Assembly: GCF_029227915.1 (NCBI RefSeq)
Contig: NC_079885.1
Coordinates: 17,309,001-17,373,000 of the forward strand
Length of the DNA: 64,000 bases
Direction: 5' to 3'
DNA from: Hydractinia symbiolongicarpus
Taxonomy: Eukaryota > Cnidaria > Hydrozoa > Anthoathecata > Hydractiniidae
Made by a program: the position numbers and the translations under genes. Positions 58,051 through 64,000 of this stretch are shown here, piece by piece. A model generated the notes under the pieces. The model had not been told where the DNA came from, did not search any database, and worked only from the letters and a program-made list of their open reading frames with translations. Numbering within the stretch: the first letter of the stretch is position 1; the number at the start of each line of letters is the position of its first letter.

Positions 58051-58150
58051 CTAGGCAATAAGACCCGTGGAAAAATCCACTTAGGCAAATGAACAATGGA
58101 AAAATAAGTTGTTTTAGGTGTTTTGCTACCGTCAGCACTTCATATACAAA
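58051..58150 (-). mobile_element. Helitron-like 3' end, copy C (inverted)
   Basis: On the minus strand the sequence ends with hairpin GTGGA-TTTT-TCCAC and CTAG (58054-58051) followed by T. The preceding bases (AAAACAACTTATTTTTCCAT) match copies A and B. The hairpin stem is kept while the loop differs. The element continues to the right, where the 58185-58510 dispersed repeat lies. Confidence 0.72.
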
Positions 58151-58184
58151 AAACTTTCTCTGGGCTGAATGAAGTATTTTGTCC

Positions 58185-58510
58185 TAAACCTAGGACACAT
58201 TTTATGTCCGATTTATTTCTATTCTAAGATTTAATGTTTTCTGTCGTATCTTTGTTAGTTAATATGCTGTCGAAAACAGTTTATCGGCTTCTCCAAGAAT
58301 GGCTAAATTCAGAAACTTGGAGACTATGATAGTAAAAATTTCTTTTGGCTTTACTATATCACTGGTCTCAAAACATATAATACAAATAAATTTTTACTGA
58401 AATATTAGGACTTTTACTTGTTACAAAAAGCATGGTACTTTTTACCGCTGACACCAAAGTTGCTGCAGGGACTAATCTGTTTGAAGTTTATTTATAATAT
58501 TTTGATAAAA
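58185..58510. repeat. dispersed repeat, copy 2
   Basis: Diverged homologue of 33531-33880. It may be internal sequence of the Helitron-like copy C. Confidence 0.65.
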
Positions 58511-58770
58511 ATCTTTTACTATTTATGTTTTTATTTTCCTGAAAAAAAGAATTTGTTGCATAGCTTAGTGACAATAGGGTAAGAACAAAAAATACACACT
58601 CTGTGGGACATTGTTTTTAAACCTGAAAAAATTCTTAGCGAGAAATTTGAAAAAATTATAAATTACAAAATCGCAAAAGGTTCTCTTGGAAATATTTAAT
58701 TTTAGATAATGCAAAAGTAATCCTTATAAAGATTTTTTTGTTATTTTATAAGGAAATTTTCTACATTACC

Positions 58771-60056
58771 CAACCTCGTCCCCAGGGCATCTTGTATCTT
58801 TTCTGACCCTGGGACGGCGATACAAACATGGCCCTGGAGGAGGCTGGTCCGATATGAAACCTGATTGGCGCGGATCTATCGCATAATTATTGCGTCACGT
58901 ATAAACATTGTGGCGAGGTAGGCGGCGAGGAATGCGTCGAAACAAAGACAAATCTTTTGCGACGGAATCTGTTCTAAATAAAAATGTCTGACGAGATGAA
59001 AACAACGTTTTGCAAGACAAGTTTTTACTTTTTGGTATTGGCAATTACATTTTAAATTTATGGTCAAGACATAAAGTTTTTTTATTGTTTCAGCTTTAAA
59101 CTTTTTATGGCTTAAGGAGATTATGTTGCAAGAGAAAAATCTAAAAAAGCGTTATTGTAGCAATTTAAGTCTAGTAGCTAGCTAGTAGCTGTCTAGCAGT
59201 CTAGACATGGATGCAAAGGTTTAAAAACACCTGGTTATTGGTATGATGGTAGGTGCGTTTAATATCGTTTTAAAGACTACATAAACAAAGTGGTTTTTTT
59301 AAGCTGAATACATGATGTAGTTTTATGATTTTTTGATGTTACATGCCAGATTCACTTAATAAGTCTTCTAGTAAGATATCCAAAGCTCCAGACCACACAT
59401 CCACAGAATCACCCCAGCAATTTGGTTCATTTTTATCAATATCATTATTAAACAAGTCAACCTCCTCCTCTTTATGACAATGTGTTGAAAGGACATTGAC
59501 AACAATACGATTTCTCAATATTTTTATTTGATCTTCAATTATCGAAGACAAGGGAGAAACCACAATAACAATATTTCTACTCGTCTTTTGAGGTAGGAAG
59601 AAAGGGAGATGCTGAAATATCATTGATTATCAATAGCCAGTGGGAAGGACTGCCACTACGTCAATATGTAGGAAAAGACTTTGCAAACAAATAATTTGCT
59701 TAGGTTTTAAATAAGCATTTTCCAATCCACCTTGATGCAATGCGATTTGCAATCGCTTGAATAACGTTAGTGTATCTTTATGCATTTTGAAAACAGTAAA
59801 AAAACTGCGTTCACGCTTTGAATTTTAAAACAACAACAACTAACTCGCCGCACATATCTTTTACGTTAAACGCCGATCTCGCTTAGCTCTGCAAGGTTAT
59901 ATATAAAACTTTGGTACATTGAGACAAATCTCATTAAATACTACACACAGAAATACTGTGTATTGGAGGGTCACGTGACGAGGCCTCCTCCAGGGCCATG
60001 TTCGTATCGCCGTCCCAGGGTCAGAAAAGATACAAGATGCCCTGGGGACGAGGTTG
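58771..60056. mobile_element. DNA element with 73-bp terminal inverted repeats, 1286 bp
   Basis: Ends start CAACCTCGTCCCCAGGG and are complementary over about 73 bp with one mismatch. The flanks ACATTACC (58763-58770) and ATATTACC (60057-60064) match at 7 of 8 positions, an 8-bp target duplication typical of hAT or P-type transposons. The only coding relic inside is a RecQ-like helicase fragment; no transposase. Superfamily unresolved. Confidence 0.8.
59339..59785 (-). pseudogene. RecQ-like helicase N-terminal fragment
   Basis: From ATG 59785: a Q-motif-like LKPKQIICLQSLFLHIDVVA, then VLPTGY followed by two stops (59629-59624) exactly where the Walker A Gly-Lys would be. The frame then goes on with SMIFQHLPFFLP and IVVSPLSSIIEDQIKILRNR (motif Ia region), ending at 59339 after unrelated residues. 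This is only the first part of a helicase, with the ATP-binding loop destroyed. It lies wholly inside the 58771-60056 element. Confidence 0.75.
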
Positions 60057-60064
60057 ATATTACC

Positions 60065-61340
60065 CATAATTTCCTGCAAATGTATTCAACGTGTAGCTTT
60101 CTGTATAAGTATTAAATTTTATGTGTATATTTCTTGCCCATGTGAGTGTGATCAAAGTGCCCTATACATAGATCTGAAAACTGGGTGCCATTGGCTCACT
60201 TTTTACAAATGACACCACGTAATAAATAAACCGCGCTTTACTATTTCCCGTAATCTGTACCGAGATTTGGTTGTGATATATATCGTAATTGTCTCTAAAC
60301 AAATGAATTCCCTATTCTTTCTGACGGCCACTTTACATTTTCCCGACTTCCGTCCCCATATAACAAAAGATGGGCGTTTTAGGGTTTTCAAGGCCAAGAA
60401 TATTTAAAACAAAATACCAATTATTTTTTAAAACGAGGGCAGACGATATAAAAATCTTTTTAAGACATGACATTTGAAAGGTGGTAGTAATAATGCAAGA
60501 ACACGGCCAAATTTTTGGAAATCAAGAAACGGAAAAAAAAAAACAGAAATATAAAACAAACTTTATTTTAGCAAATATATGTACACAAAGTAAAGAAATT
60601 TAGAATATCTGCACATCCAAGTCACGTAATGTCAAGATGTGATAATTATTAATGTCAGTGCATTCCCAAAGCATTAACATATGGGAATTATTTCTTCAGG
60701 AACCGAGAAAATGTCTCAGGATAATTCCAAGTAGAGATCTTGGCTTGTTAACAAACTACTTAAAAAAATTAAGTAAGCGTTATAAATTCATGTCAATTCG
60801 TCGGTCTTGATACAATAATAAACAGACAGTTATCACATGGAAAAATAATATCATAAAAACTTCCTGAAAAAATATTTCCCATATGAACAGTCCCAAGAAA
60901 ATTGTAAAATTGGTTTACACCCACAATAGATTACCGAAAAAAGAACCGCATTTAAAGACACTGTTTTAAGCACGAGATCTCCACCAGTTCCACACGCGCA
61001 CCTCAAAGTAGGTAAATAAACTCGAAAATGATACGCGAGTACACGAAACTAATTTTCTTTCAACTCAGAAGTAATTCCTCAACAACTGTCTTAAACTTGA
61101 AATTTCGAGATAAAGCCGATAGAAGCACCAGTATCATCTCCCTCCCAAAAGGTGAAATAGGTTAAAATATGGTATAAAAAATAATTAAATACAATTTTTT
61201 TAACAAACTGCAGTGTAGCGTCGCTTATCGAAAACCAGATTTGTCTGCTTGAACCACGGCAAAAAAACCCGAAAAGATACGTGTCTTTAACAATTTAGTT
61301 AAGCATACTTTTACATAACGTTCTAGTCGATGCACATAAC
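60065..61340. other. no gene seen
   Basis: AT-rich. The part nearest 61340 is the likely 3' UTR of anillin. No other support for genes. Confidence 0.45.
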
Positions 61341-63371
61341 TCACACAGCAACAGCTCTGCCTAAGTCACTGCTAAGTATGTCAGTTGGTTTGGAGCTCTT
61401 CTTAGTAGCGTTCTTTAAAAGCCATGCCCTGGAATCACTTAACTGTTTGTTTACTGCTTCCATCCACGTCACTCGATCATCTTTATTATCAGCACATACC
61501 CAGTGTCTAGAAGAGACACAACACAAAAAAACATAGAATAAGTCAGAAAACGTTCAAAAAGATTATCAATTTAAACGAAATTTTCCTATACAGGTTATGC
61601 TGCTATGTAGTTGACTTTTCCTTGCCTCAGCCTTCATTCGCCCCAAAACCCTAGAGTCAGACAAGACTGGGGACTTTTTTTTACCAATAAGATTGTGTTT
61701 TAGTTTCAGTGGAAAAAAGGCAGAAATAACATGTTTTGCACATACTTTTTTATTGTCACTTTCCCTTCTACCGTCGTTACGAGGTTTGCTTCATCACCAG
61801 CTTGTGTCGTTCTCTTTGTGTTCAACTCGAATGTGTGCGGTCGAGCGCATTTGTCACGTGCCAGTACCTTGACAACTTGGTCAGTGCAAAACCTGAGGTC
61901 GATACAGCCAAGAGGTTCCTAAGGAAAATACGATTATCATTTTTATCATTTTGACAGCTCACCGTCCCGATAACATTACTTTTTCCTAGAAATCACAATT
62001 GCGCATTACATCATTGTTTTCAATCATCGATTATTTTATCAAAATTACCACGTACAATTTACTGGACTCAAGTTGTTCTCGAATTTTGACAATTATTTTC
62101 CAGTTGAAGTGAACAATAGTGGGTATCTATACAAATTTACAAATTCTATAATTTTAACTACAAAAATGTCAAAGAGTGCTAAAATGTTAGGTACAGTTTC
62201 AAATACGTTTAAGGTATTTGCAAAATTGCAGACATAAGGTTTAGGAAGTAGCTACCCCTAAAAACGAAACTTCACTAACCTTAGTTTCCTCATCATCTGG
62301 ATATCTCCAATACAATATCTTGTTGTCTTTCATATTACACCAGCGTCGATTCCATGCTGTGTAGCCTCCAACATCTTCAAGAACAGTCTAAAATACAGAT
62401 ACCCGGAGCAAAAGTTTATGAACTGGTGACTGATTTTCAAATAGGAAAAAGAGTGAATGATTAATTCATAACTAGGGCACAGTGCTGTTTTCTAGAACTT
62501 TAAAAATGTTGCAATTCCCTCAATACTCTCGTGTAATCACTTGAAACTAGCATTCCTTATCGTTGAAATTAACATACCTGCATGGACGCATTAATGTGAG
62601 GCTTGACCGTGGCCCAACATTTCTAACAATTTATACTGGCATTGTTTATAAACTTACTAAGAAGCCACTAGCTGTTGCTGTAAACTCCGGCTTACATCCT
62701 ACGCGCAACTGCACAAAACCTTCAATAGGACAGTTGCTTGGAACCTAAATACAAGAAAAAACTATGGTTCTCTCAAAATATAATTCATTTTTTATACTGG
62801 TCTCATTGGTATGTTTTAATCGCCAAAACTTCATTCACACCGCCTACATCAGGATGTGGAATTAAGGATCCAGTGACCAGTTTTACACAACACACTGTTT
62901 TAATGGGTTAGTCAGAAGATTTTACACTTACGTTATTTAACACGTGCTTGCTGCCATTTCCCAAAAGCGCTAAGTTAATTTTCGTCTCTCCAATTAACTT
63001 AAAACTGCTAGTGCGGAATACTGTTTGTGGAGATGCACTGCTCGAGTATTCCTCCTCTTTTTTCTGGAGCAAAAATAGTTAAAAAACATTAGAAATGTTA
63101 GACAATCACAAAACAAAGATTCTTCTATAACTAAATAGAATACTAATTCAGATACCTACCGCTACGGCTATTCAGCCAGCATTCTATTATTTAATCTAGC
63201 CTTACTCCACAAATTATGCACGAACTTCTTTGCGGAGATAAAGAAAGTTCGTTTGGATTTATGTCGAAACGAAGCGAGTCTTTAAATCAACAAGAACAGG
63301 ATTAAAATGTCGAAAATTTGCGTTACCTTTGAAAACAAATGCTTTAAGTTGCCAGGAGATTGACCGGTCGT
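61341..63371 (-). CDS. anln: anillin, C-terminal exons with PH domain (5' part outside window)
   Basis: Six exons: 63371-63327, 63063-62932, 62744-62658, 62387-62280, 61918-61746 and 61506-61341. They join with matching phases and good sites (GTAACG, GTAAGT, GTAAGT, GTTAGT, GTATGT donors). The product reads through SPGNLKHLFSK, CPIEGFVQLRV, then the PH domain: GGYTAWNRRWCNMKDNKILY, WRYPDDE, CIDLRF, CARPHTFEL, WVCADNKDDRVTWMEAVNKQ and SRAWL. This order and the FEL and ADNKDDR motifs are those of the anillin PH domain, which binds phosphoinositides and septins at the cleavage furrow. The protein ends with SSDLGRAVAV. The 15-codon first exon is the least certain; its acceptor directly follows an AAT array. 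Earlier exons lie beyond the window. Confidence 0.88.

Positions 63372-63377
<6 letters not shown>

Positions 63378-63432
<55 letters not shown>
63378..63432. repeat. (AAT)n microsatellite at a splice acceptor
   Basis: About 18 units. On the minus strand it is (ATT)n running straight into CAG|ACG, the proposed acceptor of the 63371-63327 anillin exon, in place of a normal polypyrimidine tract. Confidence 0.9.
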
Positions 63433-63433
<1 letters not shown>

Positions 63434-64000
63434 AAGAGATCACTTTATTAAGTGTATGACTCGTCAAGCTAGCAAATGTAGCATTAGCCAGATTCACCTT
63501 TACGTTTTTCGTCATGCTTTGACGAAAAACTTGTCCTTCTTTTGGACTCGCATAAAAGGTGTTAGAAGTGAATCGGTTTGCGTATTCAACAGCTGAATTA
63601 ACAAACTTAGTTAAAAGTATTCTGACGAAAAACTTTTCAATAATATAGATTACTGTGAAACTCACATAGGTTCTTTTCACTTTTAAATGTGGATCATTTC
63701 CTTTCTTTGTGTGCTAGATAAAAATAAAATAAAAATGCTGAAATAAAAAAACAAATTGAGTTGCCTTAATGATAACAACAAGACAACGCAAAAAAGAACG
63801 AACATTATCACGCTGAACACTAAACTGTTCATATTATCATATTTCATCGCACCTTTGGAGACATACGAACAATTTACGAGTAAAAAATATAAGGCTTACC
63901 AATCCAAACACTTTGACAGACAAAGTGAAGTCGTGTGGAATATTTCTCCTAAACAACAATAACACTTTTTAAATTGGAAAACAGATCATAACATATTAAA
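63433..64000. other. presumed anillin intron
   Basis: A hairpin with 11-bp arms (GTTTTTCGTCA, near 63504-63530) and an uninterpreted 68-codon frame at 63756-63962. No further anillin exon recognised. Confidence 0.4.

Overview
The window looks like AT-rich genomic DNA of an invertebrate metazoan, most likely a cnidarian. Host genes have short exons, canonical GT..AG introns and AT-rich introns. Between them lies a dense set of transposon families often seen together in cnidarians: Kolobok-like, Polinton/Maverick, hAT, Helitron, pogo-like and piggyBac-like elements, Penelope-like elements, restriction-like-endonuclease LINEs and APE-type LINEs. The species is an inference; no marker gene fixes it.

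Layout. 1-8.5 kb: a LINE endonuclease fragment; a complete TTAA-flanked Kolobok-like element (926-3487) with two convergent intron-containing genes, one THAP-domain and one P2X7 'ballast'-type zinc protein; then a restriction-endonuclease-type LINE (4426-7728) inserted into an older LINE with a 10-bp target-site duplication. 8.5-19.1 kb: a degenerate Polinton of about 10.5 kb. It has a P/T/H-rich membrane protein, a membrane protein divergent from a major-capsid-like gene, a small membrane protein and an integrase, then a tightly packed leftward gene train running from family-B DNA polymerase to a BRO-N-like gene. Nearly every gene has stops or frameshifts, so the element is dead. 19.1-20.4 kb: a Helitron-like 3' end, a second ballast-domain fragment and a pogo/Tigger-type MITE. 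21-23.6 kb: a possible exon and a three-exon host gene for a 94-residue two-membrane-segment protein with a minisatellite in its intron.

24.4-38 kb is mostly repeats: a Penelope GIY-YIG fragment, a long perfect hairpin, a piggyBac-like element with a LINE nuclease fragment, a 290-bp ATT array, a heavily decayed LINE, a 23-bp tandem array and a 146-bp satellite. 39.4-44.9 kb holds phase-consistent exons of a DBF4-like gene (motif M and Dbf4 zinc finger), with a SET-domain fragment next to it. 45.4-49.2 kb is a hAT element with CpG-rich ends and a three-exon, inactivated transposase. 49.4-56 kb carries another Helitron 3' end, a Penelope fragment with a hammerhead ribozyme core, a second long ATT array and a nearly intact LINE reverse transcriptase. 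58-60 kb has a third Helitron end and an element with 73-bp terminal repeats around a RecQ-like helicase fragment. 61.3-63.4 kb contains the 3' exons of an anillin gene, including its C-terminal PH domain.

The host genes with clear identity are anillin (cytokinesis scaffold) and DBF4-like (Cdc7 kinase activator); the two-segment membrane protein is unidentified. The strongest leads are the transposase-less Kolobok element with mirrored promoters and two cargo genes, the hammerhead core beside the Penelope fragment, the BRO gene in the Polinton, and the helicase fragment inside long terminal repeats.
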